From Desulfurispora thermophila DSM 16022 (GTDB lineage Bacteria; Bacillota; Desulfotomaculia; Desulfotomaculales; Desulfurisporaceae), in contig NZ_AQWN01000001.1 in the NCBI RefSeq assembly GCF_000376385.1, positions 166,762-230,761 on the forward strand: DNA of 64,000 nucleotides, given 5' to 3'. A program made the position numbers and the translations under genes. The notes under the pieces were generated by a model. That model was not told where the DNA came from, did no database searches, and saw nothing but the letters and a program-made list of their open reading frames with translations. Below are positions 1 through 7,552 of this stretch, piece after piece. The stretch's first letter is position 1; each line of letters begins with the position of its first letter.

Positions 1-1
1 G

Positions 2-811
2 ACAGACCTCGACCTGCCTACGGTGGGTGAAGCGGAGCATGTGGACTGGCTTTACTGGGTGGGATGTGCCGGTGCCTTTGACCTGCGCAGCCAGAAAGTG
101 GCGAGAGCAGTGGTGCAGGTGCTGCAGGCCGCGGGCCTGAAGGTGGCCATCCTGGGGGCCGAGGAAAAATGCTGTGGAGACAGCATCCGTCGCCTGGGCA
201 ATGAGTACCTGTACCAGTCTCTGGCGCAGGAAAACATCGAAGTGCTGCAGGGGTACGGAGTGAAGAATATTGTTACCCATTGCCCGCATTGTTTAAACAC
301 GTTGAAAAACGAATATCCGCAACTGGGCGGCGATTTTCATGTGCTGCACCATACCCAGCTTATCGCCGCGCTGATTGAGGAAGGAAGGCTCAGGTTCAGA
401 CCTGAATCAACGCCGGTGCGGCTGGCTTATCATGATTCCTGCTACTTGGGCCGCTATAATGGGGAATTCGCCGCGCCCCGCCGGGTGCTGGAGCAGATTC
501 CGGGCCTGGAGTTGTTGGAAGCCGGGCGTAATAAGGCGTTCAGCTTCTGCTGCGGTGCCGGGGGCGGGCGCATGTGGCTGGAGGAGCGGCAGGGAGAGCG
601 GATTAATCAAATGCGTACCGGCCAGCTTCTGGAAACCAACCCGGATGTGCTGGGAGTGAACTGCCCGTTCTGTTTGACCATGCTGGAAGACGGTTTGAAG
701 ATGCGCGAGATTGAACACATTGCAGTGCTGGATGTAGCCGAACTGGTGGCCAGGGCTATAGATATACCTGTCGCCCGGCCGGAGGAAGAGGATGAGGAGA
801 TTGTGGCCTGA
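2..811 (+). CDS. HdrD/GlpC-type (Fe-S)-binding reductase, C-terminal part (5' end outside window)
   Basis: The reading frame is open from base 2, upstream of the first possible GTG at 23, so this is the C-terminal part of a longer gene. It holds two cysteine-rich CCG domains of the heterodisulfide reductase D / glycolate oxidase iron-sulfur subunit type. The first has VGCAGAF, EKCCGDS and THCPHC; the second has HDSCYLGR, FCCGAGGG and NCPFC. In this family the CCG domains bind an unusual Fe-S cluster and act as an electron-transfer module, often beside electron-transfer flavoproteins or lactate/glycolate dehydrogenases. The acidic tail (EEEDEE) and the stop are followed by a clear terminator. 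Which partner it serves cannot be told because the upstream genes are missing. Confidence 0.85.
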   Translation, partial: TDLDLPTVGEAEHVDWLYWVGCAGAFDLRSQKVARAVVQVLQAAGLKVAILGAEEKCCGDSIRRLGNEYLYQSLAQENIEVLQGYGVKNIVTHCPHCLNTLKNEYPQLGGDFHVLHHTQLIAALIEEGRLRFRPESTPVRLAYHDSCYLGRYNGEFAAPRRVLEQIPGLELLEAGRNKAFSFCCGAGGGRMWLEERQGERINQMRTGQLLETNPDVLGVNCPFCLTMLEDGLKMREIEHIAVLDVAELVARAIDIPVARPEEEDEEIVA

Positions 812-831
812 AAAATGTTGTGCAGGTGTTT

Positions 832-857
832 GCCGGGAGGTTGTCCCGGCTTTTTTT
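832..857 (+). terminator. Rho-independent terminator after the Fe-S protein
   Basis: A 7-bp stem (gccggga / tcccggc) with a 5-base loop is followed by seven T. It lies just past the stop of the Fe-S protein and touches the 3' end of the convergent HNH gene. Confidence 0.85.
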
Positions 858-1887
858 ATGATAGTTGTTGCTGGCAGGCCTGATAATATTTGCGCAGCAG
901 TCCTTCCTGTACCACCTGCTTTAAACGCGCCGCTTGCTGGTCGTTGTGCGTCAAATTTTCCAGGGCCAGGAGAAGGCGGCGGTTGCGTTTTTCCAGCCGG
1001 GCGACCTCTATTTCTACAGGCATTTCACCGCGGGAAGAGTGGCAACCCTTGTGAGCCAGGACCATATTCCAGATTTCTTCCGTACAGAGGTACCTCCAGG
1101 GCAGGACGTGGGCCAGGCCGGGTTTTTCCTCAACTGTCTGGCCGCAGAAGAAACAACTGCGGGACGGGTTTTCCAGTTCCAGGTAGCGCAGCAGGTGTTT
1201 GCCGGCATTTTCCGGTTCAGCACCCTGGTAGCTCAGGACGGTTTTGCGCAGCAGACGGGGGGCCAGGTTGTACTTTTCCAGAATGGCCGCCCAGCGCCAG
1301 TGACAGGCGGCCAGACAGACATTCATATTTTCCTGCAGGGCCAGCAAATTGAGCAGGGGCATGTTGATCACTTCTTCCTGCTCGGGTAGGGTGTAAAAAA
1401 TTGGTGCCAGTTGTGGCGCGATGTGGTTTTGTAAAAAACGACACACTTCGTCCTGGCATTTCAGGTAAAGGGCCAGGAATTTTTCCTGCAGTCCGGCCTG
1501 GTGGTACATGGCTGGCGCGTGGCCGCTTTGCTGGTAGCGCTTGGCCAGTTGTTCGATGGTCTGGATGATGCTGCGCAGCGGGGCGGTGGGGCTGCCCTGC
1601 CGCAAATTGAAAAATACGGTTGAATTCCAATAATACTTGATCACATTTTGGGCCAGGGAGGTAATGGGGATTGCTATATCGCTGCGGCCGGGTATGCCGG
1701 CGGTACGTCCTGCCTGTTCCAGAATGGCCAGCATCCACACCGGCGTGATGGTGCTGTTGGCAGGGCAGCTGTTTAACTGGGCCAGCCACATGTCAATGAA
1801 TTCCCTTTTGTACTGTTGCTGGGAAGTGGACTTTTTGATTATTTCCAGCCACTTGCTGAAGAAATCCTGTTTGGCCACCATGGGCAT
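856..1887 (-). CDS. HNH endonuclease-like protein
   Basis: This protein of 343 residues has a C-terminal HNH/zinc-finger-like motif at about 243-285: CFFC, then AHVLPWRYL, then IWNMVLAHKGCHSSRG. This follows the family pattern of a CxxC pair, a (D/A)H...PW metal-binding turn, an N/W-rich segment and a final Cys-containing (N/H)SS loop. The N-terminal 240 residues are helical and not recognised. The start is ATG at 1887 behind ggaggt. The gene stands alone, convergent to the Fe-S protein and divergent from the FtsH-like gene. HNH proteins of this type occur in restriction, mobile-element and house-keeping settings; nothing next to it (methylase, transposase) decides between these, so a nuclease activity is inferred only from the motif. 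Confidence 0.65.
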   Translation of the reverse strand: MPMVAKQDFFSKWLEIIKKSTSQQQYKREFIDMWLAQLNSCPANSTITPVWMLAILEQAGRTAGIPGRSDIAIPITSLAQNVIKYYWNSTVFFNLRQGSPTAPLRSIIQTIEQLAKRYQQSGHAPAMYHQAGLQEKFLALYLKCQDEVCRFLQNHIAPQLAPIFYTLPEQEEVINMPLLNLLALQENMNVCLAACHWRWAAILEKYNLAPRLLRKTVLSYQGAEPENAGKHLLRYLELENPSRSCFFCGQTVEEKPGLAHVLPWRYLCTEEIWNMVLAHKGCHSSRGEMPVEIEVARLEKRNRRLLLALENLTHNDQQAARLKQVVQEGLLRKYYQACQQQLS

Positions 1888-1991
1888 GACTAACCTCCCG
1901 GCGCAAATTGTCTATTGGCGAAATATTCTTGCTTGTTAGTAACTAGTTCTTGCCCTGTAGCAATTTTCCTGCAGTAAACTGCCTGCCGGTG

Positions 1992-2018
1992 TGCTATAAT
2001 ATTGGCCTGAAGGCCAAG
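1992..2018 (+). promoter_or_regulatory. Extended -10 promoter with overlapping palindrome
   Basis: TGcTATAAT (1992-2000) matches an extended -10 box; no good -35 is seen. Directly after it, at the expected transcription start, lies the perfect palindrome TTGGCC-tgaa-GGCCAA (about 2003-2018), which could be an operator or a 5' hairpin. It precedes the FtsH-like gene. Confidence 0.5.
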
Positions 2019-2044
2019 CTGTCCGATTGGGAAGGGGTGTAAAG

Positions 2045-3523
2045 ATGTTGAGCAGAGAAGTCGGGCTGGGGTTGGGAACGGCGCTGCTGGTTTTCCTGGC
2101 TCTCAGCGGGGTGGACCTGGCCCCTCTCCTGTTCCTGGCTGCTTTAAGCGGCGGCCTTTATTATATTGTGCGCAGCCGCGGGCCGCTTTTGAAAAATATG
2201 GATATTGCTCCGGCGGCGGCCAAGCAGAAGATCACCTTTGCCGATATTGGTGGCCAGGCGGCAGCTATTCGTGAGCTGAAGGAAGCGCTGGACTTTATCA
2301 AAGAATATAACCGGGTGAGAGACCTGGGGATCCGTCCTTTGAAGGGGATTTTGTTCACCGGACCGCCGGGTACGGGCAAGACCATGCTGGCCCGGGCTGC
2401 TGCCGCATATATCGATTCGGTTTTTCTGGCCGCCAGCGGTTCCGAGTTTGTGGAGATGTACGCCGGGGTGGGGGCGCAACGTGTGCGCAAGCTGTTCGCC
2501 GGGGCCAGAGAGATGGCCCGGAGGGCGGGCAAACAGTATGCCCTGATTTTCCTGGACGAAATTGAAATTCTGGGTGGCCGGAGAGGTCAGACAACCAGTC
2601 ATTTGGAATATGACCAGACGCTCAACCAGCTGCTGGTGGAAATGGATGGTATCAAAGCCGCCGACAAAGTGCGGGTGCTGGTGGTGGGAGCTACCAACCG
2701 GGTGGATATGCTGGACCCGGCGCTTTTGCGCCCGGGCCGCTTTGACCGGCAGGTGCGGGTGGAGTTGCCCGACCGGCAGGGGCGGTTGGAAATATTACGC
2801 CTGCACACCCGCAACAAACCGCTGGCCGGTGATGTGAACCTGGAGCAAATTGCCCGCGAGACCTTTGGTTTCAGCGGGGCCCACCTGGAGAGCCTGGCCA
2901 ATGAAGCGGCCATACTGGCCATGCGCGAGGGAGTGGCGCAAATTCACCACCGTCACTTCCATGAGGCGGTGGACAAGGTGATGCTGGGCGAGGTGCTGGA
3001 CAGGCGTCCTTCCCGGCAGGAAATGTACAGGGTGGCGGTGCACGAGGCCGGGCACGCGCTGGTCAGCGAGCTTTGCCAGCCCGGTTCGGTGTCTTCCCTC
3101 ACCATCACGCCGCGGGGAATGGCTCTGGGTTACATGCGCCAGGCTCCGCGTGATGACACTTACCTGTATACCAGAGAGTATATGGAGAACCAGATCGCCG
3201 TTATGCTGGGCGGGTTGATCGCCGAGGAAGTGCTGCTGGGCAGTCGCAGCACCGGCGCGGGCAATGACCTCAAGCAGGCTACAGCTTTGGCCAGGCAGAT
3301 TATCCAGTCCGGCATGTCTGAGCTGGGCGTGGTGGAAGTGGAGTCATTACCGGTGGAAATTTTGCATAACGCTCTGAGCAATATCTTGAACCGGCAGGAG
3401 CAAAGGTTACGTTCGCTAATTGACCAGTATGCCGGTGTGGTGCAGTCAGTTGCCGCCATTTTAGTGGAACAGGAGAGAATAAGTGGTGACTGCCTGCGGC
3501 GCATATTGCAACAGGCGGCTTGA
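2045..3523 (+). CDS. FtsH-like AAA+ zinc metalloprotease (short form)
   Basis: This is a membrane-anchored ATP-dependent protease. Two hydrophobic segments lie within residues 5-42. An AAA+ domain follows, with Walker A GPPGTGKT at about 106-113, Walker B LIFLDE at about 167-172, and the second-region-of-homology pattern GATNRVDMLDPALLRPGRFD. The M41 peptidase domain has HEAGH (about 333-337) and a downstream GAGNDLKQ that supplies the third zinc ligand. At 492 residues it is about 100 shorter than canonical FtsH and lacks the periplasmic/extracytoplasmic loop between two well separated membrane helices. ATG 2045 was preferred over an in-frame TTG at 2027 because gaagggg sits at a usable distance. 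It is probably a paralog of house-keeping FtsH; substrates are unknown. Confidence 0.85.
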   Translation: MLSREVGLGLGTALLVFLALSGVDLAPLLFLAALSGGLYYIVRSRGPLLKNMDIAPAAAKQKITFADIGGQAAAIRELKEALDFIKEYNRVRDLGIRPLKGILFTGPPGTGKTMLARAAAAYIDSVFLAASGSEFVEMYAGVGAQRVRKLFAGAREMARRAGKQYALIFLDEIEILGGRRGQTTSHLEYDQTLNQLLVEMDGIKAADKVRVLVVGATNRVDMLDPALLRPGRFDRQVRVELPDRQGRLEILRLHTRNKPLAGDVNLEQIARETFGFSGAHLESLANEAAILAMREGVAQIHHRHFHEAVDKVMLGEVLDRRPSRQEMYRVAVHEAGHALVSELCQPGSVSSLTITPRGMALGYMRQAPRDDTYLYTREYMENQIAVMLGGLIAEEVLLGSRSTGAGNDLKQATALARQIIQSGMSELGVVEVESLPVEILHNALSNILNRQEQRLRSLIDQYAGVVQSVAAILVEQERISGDCLRRILQQAA

Positions 3524-3555
3524 CATTTGAGCTTTGGTGTGTTTTAGTATAGTGG

Positions 3556-3590
3556 ACAGGCTATGGCCTGTTTTCTTTTTATTTTTATTT
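3556..3590 (+). terminator. Terminator after the FtsH-like gene
   Basis: A 6-bp stem acaggc/gcctgt with loop tatg is followed by a long T-rich run. Confidence 0.7.
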
Positions 3591-3656
3591 TCGGCAGGTA
3601 TTTATTGGTGAAAAGGCGAAATAATTGTAATAACACCGGCCGGAGGTGAGAGCCTT

Positions 3657-4175
3657 TTGCGGGAGGAATTGCTGGCCGAACTGCAGAGCATTCAGGATGC
3701 CATGTGCCGGCTTTCTTTAACGTTGGCTGTGGCCGAGTCTTGTACCGGCGGCCTGCTGGCCGGGCTGATCACCTCACTATCCGGCAGTTCGCAGTACTTC
3801 CGGGGCGGTGTGGTGGCCTATCACAACCAGGTGAAGGCGGATTTGCTGGGCGTGCCGGAACAGGACATAGTGAGCTATGGTGCCGTCAGTCCCCAGGTCG
3901 CTGTGGCCATGGCCGGTGGTGTGCAAAAGCGCCTGGCAGCGACGGTGGGCATCGGCATTACCGGTATTGCCGGGCCGGGCGGGGGCAGCCGGGAAAAGCC
4001 CGTGGGTACAGTGTATATCGCGCTTAAAACGACTCAGGATACGCTTTGTCGCCTCTATAACTTCTCCGGCGACCGGGAGCAGGTGCGCCACCAGGCGGTG
4101 GCGGCTGCGCTGGATATGCTAAAGGCTTACCTGACGGAAAAAGGGCTGCTTTCTGCCGCGCCAGCGCCGGTTTAG
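3657..4175 (+). CDS. pncC: CinA C-terminal domain / nicotinamide-nucleotide amidohydrolase
   Basis: This protein of 172 residues corresponds to the stand-alone C-terminal domain of CinA. The family deamidates nicotinamide mononucleotide to nicotinate mononucleotide in pyridine nucleotide salvage. Diagnostic motifs are AVAESCTGGLLAGLI (about 24-38), the SGSSQYFRGGVVAYHN stretch and GIAGPGGG. The N-terminal MoaB-like half of full-length CinA is absent. The start is TTG at 3657, nine bases after ggaggtg. In many Firmicutes cinA directly precedes recA; here a repeat element and a DEAD-box helicase gene lie between them. Confidence 0.88.
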   Translation: MREELLAELQSIQDAMCRLSLTLAVAESCTGGLLAGLITSLSGSSQYFRGGVVAYHNQVKADLLGVPEQDIVSYGAVSPQVAVAMAGGVQKRLAATVGIGITGIAGPGGGSREKPVGTVYIALKTTQDTLCRLYNFSGDREQVRHQAVAAALDMLKAYLTEKGLLSAAPAPV

Positions 4176-4198
4176 CTGGTGCGCCAATCCTGAGTGCG
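4175..4198 (+). repeat. Solo end of the interspersed inverted-repeat element
   Basis: The sequence gctggtgcgccaatcctgag repeats, with few changes, the left end of the full element that begins 45 bases further on (gctggtgtgccaattctgag). It overlaps the last base of the pncC stop codon. It looks like a partial copy or a tandem duplication of the left terminus. Confidence 0.6.
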
Positions 4199-4219
4199 GT
4201 AGACGGGCACGCCGTCAAA

Positions 4220-4428
4220 GCTGGTGTGCCAATTCTGAGCGAGCCCGTCTGGAGTACCGGCTGCAGCACCCGGCGAGGGCGCGGTAGCGGGCCGGGAGGC
4301 GCGGACAGGACGTCCGCGCCAGCCCCTGTTGAGACAGGATGTCGAATCAGGGGCGGCCCGACCCGCCCGCGACGAGCCGCCGGTGCTGCCCGGTACGGAA
4401 TTCGGGCGAGCGAAGGATGCACACCAGC
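4220..4428 (+). repeat. Interspersed inverted-repeat element, copy 1 (MITE-like or structured RNA)
   Basis: This element of 209 bp recurs at 18791-19004 and, inverted, at 39364-39577. Its termini are a perfect 10-bp inverted repeat (gctggtgtgc / gcacaccagc). Inside are a further inverted pair (gtaccgg / ccggtac with gcccg / cgggc), a strong hairpin ggcgcggac-aggac-gtccgcgcc, and a smaller one around gacaggatgtc. No coding frame is conserved. It lies in the gap between pncC and the helicase. The copies share long identical blocks, pointing to recent spread. It could be a non-autonomous transposable element or a repeated structured RNA; no target-site duplication is evident. Confidence 0.75.
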
Positions 4429-4494
4429 GATGGCTCCGCCAATATCATTTATTAAAGTGGTACTTACTTAGGAATTACAGAAAGGAATGGATTG

Positions 4495-6075
4495 ATGACC
4501 GCAGTTAAAGATACAGTGCAATTTGGAGAGTTGACCGTCAGCCGCCGGGTGGGACAGGCACTGGCCGCCATGGGGTTTGAAGAGCCCACACCCATACAGA
4601 CACAGGCCATTCCCTGGATTATGCAGGGCAGGGATATCATCGGCCAGGCTCAGACCGGAACGGGTAAGACGGCCGCTTTTGGCATCCCCATTGTGGAAAA
4701 GGTGGACCCGCGGCGGGGTGTGCAGGCCCTGGTGGTTACGCCCACCCGGGAACTGGCCATCCAGGTGGCCGAGGAGATCTCCCGCCTGGGCAAGTTTCGC
4801 CGCATTCGTACCCTGCCCATTTATGGTGGGCAATCCATTGACCGGCAGATCCGCGCCTTACGCCAGGGAGTGAATGTGGTCATTGGTACGCCCGGGCGCC
4901 TGCTGGATCACATCAGTCGCCAGACGCTGCGCCTGGACGGGGTCAAAATAGTCGTGCTGGACGAAGCCGACGAGATGCTGGATATGGGCTTCATAGAGGA
5001 TGTGGAAGCCATTTTGCAAAAGACACCCCCGGACAGGCAGACGCTGCTTTTTTCGGCCACCATGCCCGGAGAAGTGATGCAACTGGCCCGCCGTTACCTG
5101 CGCGAGCCCGAGTTCGTCACCGTCAGCCGGGAAAACATCACCGTACCGCAAATAGACCAGATATATTATGAAACCAGGGAAAACCTCAAACTGGAAGCCC
5201 TGTGCCGCATTCTGGACAGCCAGCCCATCAGCCGGGCGATTATCTTCTGCCGCACCAAGCGGGGGGTGGACGAACTGGTGGCCAGCCTGGTTGCCCGGGC
5301 CTACCAGGTGGCCGGGCTGCACGGTGATATGAGCCAGCACCAGCGCAATCATGTCATGCGCCAGTTCAAGACCGGGCAAGTGGAGTTGCTGGTGGCTACC
5401 GACGTGGCGGCCAGGGGGCTGGACATAGAGAATGTCAGCCATGTCATTAACTATGACCTGCCCCAGGATGTGGAATTTTACGTGCACCGCATCGGGCGTA
5501 CCGGCCGGGCCGGGCGGGAAGGTGTGGCCATCACGCTGGTTTCCCCCCGTGATTACCGCCAGTTGCGTCTGATTGAAAAAATAGCTCGCACCAGAATTCG
5601 CCGGGAGAAACTGCCCGATCTGGCCGACATCAGCGAAAGGCAAAAAGAAGGCATCCAGGAGAAGTTGCGCCACTTGATTGGAGAAGGTAAGCTGGCCTAT
5701 TACCGGGCCATTGTCGACCCGCTGCTGGACGAATACGATCCGGTGGATGTGGCGGCGGCGGCCTTGAAAATGGGGTTGGGTCCGGAGGAAGAAGATGCGG
5801 TCTCCCATGATTTCGGCAATACGGGAGCCAAGCCTGGTATGGTGCGTCTGTTTATGACTGTGGGCCGCCGGGACGGTTTAAGGCCGCCGGAACTGGTGAA
5901 GATACTGACGGACGAGACCGGCATTCCGGCTAATTTGATTGGCGATATAGACATTTACGAGAAGTTTACCTTTGTGGAAGTGGATCAGGAGTGGGCTAAC
6001 TGTGTGCTGACATACATGGACAAGCAAAACGTCAAGGGCAGGCGGATCAGTGTGGAACCGGCCAGAGGTAGATAA
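4495..6075 (+). CDS. DEAD-box ATP-dependent RNA helicase with DbpA-type RNA-binding domain
   Basis: This is an RNA helicase of 526 residues of the CshA/DeaD/DbpA group. The motifs are in order: GFEEPTPIQTQAIP (Q motif), AQTGTGKT, PTRELAIQ, TPGRLLDH, VLDEADEML, LFSATMP, IFCRTKRGVDEL, ATDVAARGLDI and HRIGRTGRAGR. The last 75 residues (GMVRLFMTVGRRDGL onwards) match the DbpA RNA-binding domain, which targets such helicases to structured RNA, often rRNA. ATG 4495 was chosen over the overlapping TTG 4492 because aaagga is 8 bases upstream. Its likely job is ribosome assembly or mRNA turnover. recA follows after 27 bp, so the two are probably cotranscribed. Confidence 0.93.
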   Translation: MTAVKDTVQFGELTVSRRVGQALAAMGFEEPTPIQTQAIPWIMQGRDIIGQAQTGTGKTAAFGIPIVEKVDPRRGVQALVVTPTRELAIQVAEEISRLGKFRRIRTLPIYGGQSIDRQIRALRQGVNVVIGTPGRLLDHISRQTLRLDGVKIVVLDEADEMLDMGFIEDVEAILQKTPPDRQTLLFSATMPGEVMQLARRYLREPEFVTVSRENITVPQIDQIYYETRENLKLEALCRILDSQPISRAIIFCRTKRGVDELVASLVARAYQVAGLHGDMSQHQRNHVMRQFKTGQVELLVATDVAARGLDIENVSHVINYDLPQDVEFYVHRIGRTGRAGREGVAITLVSPRDYRQLRLIEKIARTRIRREKLPDLADISERQKEGIQEKLRHLIGEGKLAYYRAIVDPLLDEYDPVDVAAAALKMGLGPEEEDAVSHDFGNTGAKPGMVRLFMTVGRRDGLRPPELVKILTDETGIPANLIGDIDIYEKFTFVEVDQEWANCVLTYMDKQNVKGRRISVEPARGR

Positions 6076-6102
6076 ATAGTTCGCAAGACGGAGGGCGGGA
6101 AG

Positions 6103-7137
6103 ATGTCTTCGGAAAAATTAAAAGTGCTGGAGGCAACTCTGCAGAACATTGAGCGGGCCCATGGCAAAGGGGCGATCATGCGTCTGGGAGACACCACCAG
6201 ACTGAATGTGGAGGCCATTCCCACCGGGGCGCTGTCTCTGGATATCGCCCTGGGGATTGGTGGCCTGCCCTGCGGGAGGGTGGTGGAAATATTTGGCCCG
6301 GAGTCTTCCGGTAAGACCACCGTGGCCCTGCATGTGATTGCGGAAGCGCAGAAAAGGGGAGGGCTGGCGGCCTTTATAGACGCTGAGCATGCCCTGGATC
6401 CCTCTTACGCCCGCCAGATCGGCGTAGACATTGAGAGTCTTTATGTTTCCCAGCCCGAATCGGGCGAACAGGCGCTGGACATCTGCGAGCACCTGGTGCG
6501 CAGCGGGGCCATTGATGTGGTGGTGGTGGATTCGGTGGCGGCGCTGATACCCAGGATGGAACTGGAAGGTGAGATTGGCGACGCTCATATGGGCCTGCAG
6601 GCGCGCATGATGTCCCAGGCTATGCGCCGCCTGACCCATATTACCAGCCGTTCGCGTACGGTGGTTATTTTCATCAACCAGTTGAGAGAGAAACTGGGCG
6701 TTAACTATGGCAATGCTGAAACCACCCCCGGCGGGCGGGCCCTCAAGTTTTACGCCTCGGTGCGCCTGGATGTACGCAAGGTCGACTCCATCAAGCAGGG
6801 ATCCGATATTGTGGGTAACCGCACCAGGGTGAAAGTGGTGAAGAATAAAGTGGCACCGCCTTTCAAACAGGCGGAATTCGACATTATGTACGGTACGGGG
6901 ATATCCCGGGAAGGCAATATCCTGGACATGGCGGTGGATCTGGGTATTGCCAGCAAGAGCGGGGCCTGGTATTCCTATAAAGGAGACCGGCTGGGGCAGG
7001 GCCGGGAAAACGCCAAGGAGTTTTTGCGCGAACACCCCGCTGTGCTGCAGGAGCTGGAGCAACTGGTGCGGGAAAAAGTGCTGGCCAATCCCGCTCTAAT
7101 CAGCGCACCGGATCCGGGCGGCATTTTACCGGAATGA
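6103..7137 (+). CDS. recA: Recombinase A
   Basis: RecA binds ssDNA, drives homologous strand exchange and stimulates LexA self-cleavage. The protein of 344 residues has normal length, with Walker A GPESSGKT at about 65-72, the conserved [18 protein letters not shown] (Walker B), the L1/L2 loop regions ([39 protein letters not shown]) and a basic C-terminal domain. The start ATG follows ggagggcgggaag. No SOS box (CGAACATATGTTCG type) is visible in the 27 bases separating it from the helicase gene, so any LexA control would have to act further upstream. Confidence 0.97.
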   Translation: MSSEKLKVLEATLQNIERAHGKGAIMRLGDTTRLNVEAIPTGALSLDIALGIGGLPCGRVVEIFGPESSGKTTVALHVIAEAQKRGGLAAFIDAEHALDPSYARQIGVDIESLYVSQPESGEQALDICEHLVRSGAIDVVVVDSVAALIPRMELEGEIGDAHMGLQARMMSQAMRRLTHITSRSRTVVIFINQLREKLGVNYGNAETTPGGRALKFYASVRLDVRKVDSIKQGSDIVGNRTRVKVVKNKVAPPFKQAEFDIMYGTGISREGNILDMAVDLGIASKSGAWYSYKGDRLGQGRENAKEFLREHPAVLQELEQLVREKVLANPALISAPDPGGILPE

Positions 7138-7155
7138 ATGGTTGTTTGAATAATA

Positions 7156-7195
7156 AGCCGGGTCTAATGCATATTATGACGGACCCGGCTTTTTG
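7156..7195 (+). terminator. Terminator after recA
   Basis: A 9-bp stem agccgggtc/gacccggct separated by a 17-base loop is followed by five T. Confidence 0.88.
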
Positions 7196-7241
7196 TTTGG
7201 CGGCAGAGTAGTTCATTGTTACTACGGACAAATGCTGGCGC

Positions 7242-7270
7242 TTGACAGGGTGGGTAAAAGTATGTACAAT
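7242..7270 (+). promoter_or_regulatory. Sigma-A promoter upstream of the rny leader
   Basis: TTGACA (7242-7247) and TACAAT (7265-7270) are separated by exactly 17 bases. The expected start of transcription is near 7277. Confidence 0.88.
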
Positions 7271-7276
7271 ACAATT

Positions 7277-7507
7277 TGGGAGAAAATAGAATTGAGCGCT
7301 ACTTTACGCTGCTAAAGCGGGTTATTATATATACGCTAAACTGCATATATTCATTCCCGCGTGAAAGCCCCGTTCTTTTATCAGTACGGAGGTGGGGCTA
7401 GTCTTGCTTGCTGGAGATGGCTTTTCTCCCGCGTGCTTATTAACAGGACAAGTGGGCAAAGTAGTGCCGATTCCTTTTTCTGCCGAGAAATACCTCGGTA
7501 TTTTTTT
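7277..7507 (+). ncRNA. Structured leader or small RNA upstream of rny
   Basis: This interval runs from a consensus promoter to an intrinsic terminator (ccgag-aaatac-ctcgg plus seven T, 7483-7507). The first nine transcribed bases, gggagaaaa (7278-7286), are perfectly complementary to ttttctccc (7422-7430). This closes a multi-branch structure with hairpins gcggg(7317)...cccgc(7360), reinforced by atatat pairs, and agcccc(7366)...ggggct(7399). The 9-mer tcccgcgtg occurs twice (7355 and 7427). The RNase Y start lies 46 bases after the terminator, so the RNA is either an attenuator/riboswitch-type leader of rny or an independent small RNA. It matches no riboswitch consensus I can recall. Confidence 0.55.
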
Positions 7508-7552
7508 ATGACTTTTAAATCTTAAATATTTCCCAGGAGGTGAAAAAACAAC

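Noticed and set aside
4024-4471. Frames on both strands that span repeat copy 1 (similar ones over copies 2 and 3)
   Set aside because: They arise from the GC-rich element itself; the frame shifts between copies and no protein pattern is conserved.
6076-6102. A LexA/SOS box in front of recA
   Set aside because: No CGAACATATGTTCG-like palindrome is present in the 27-base gap; only a loose ttcg occurs.
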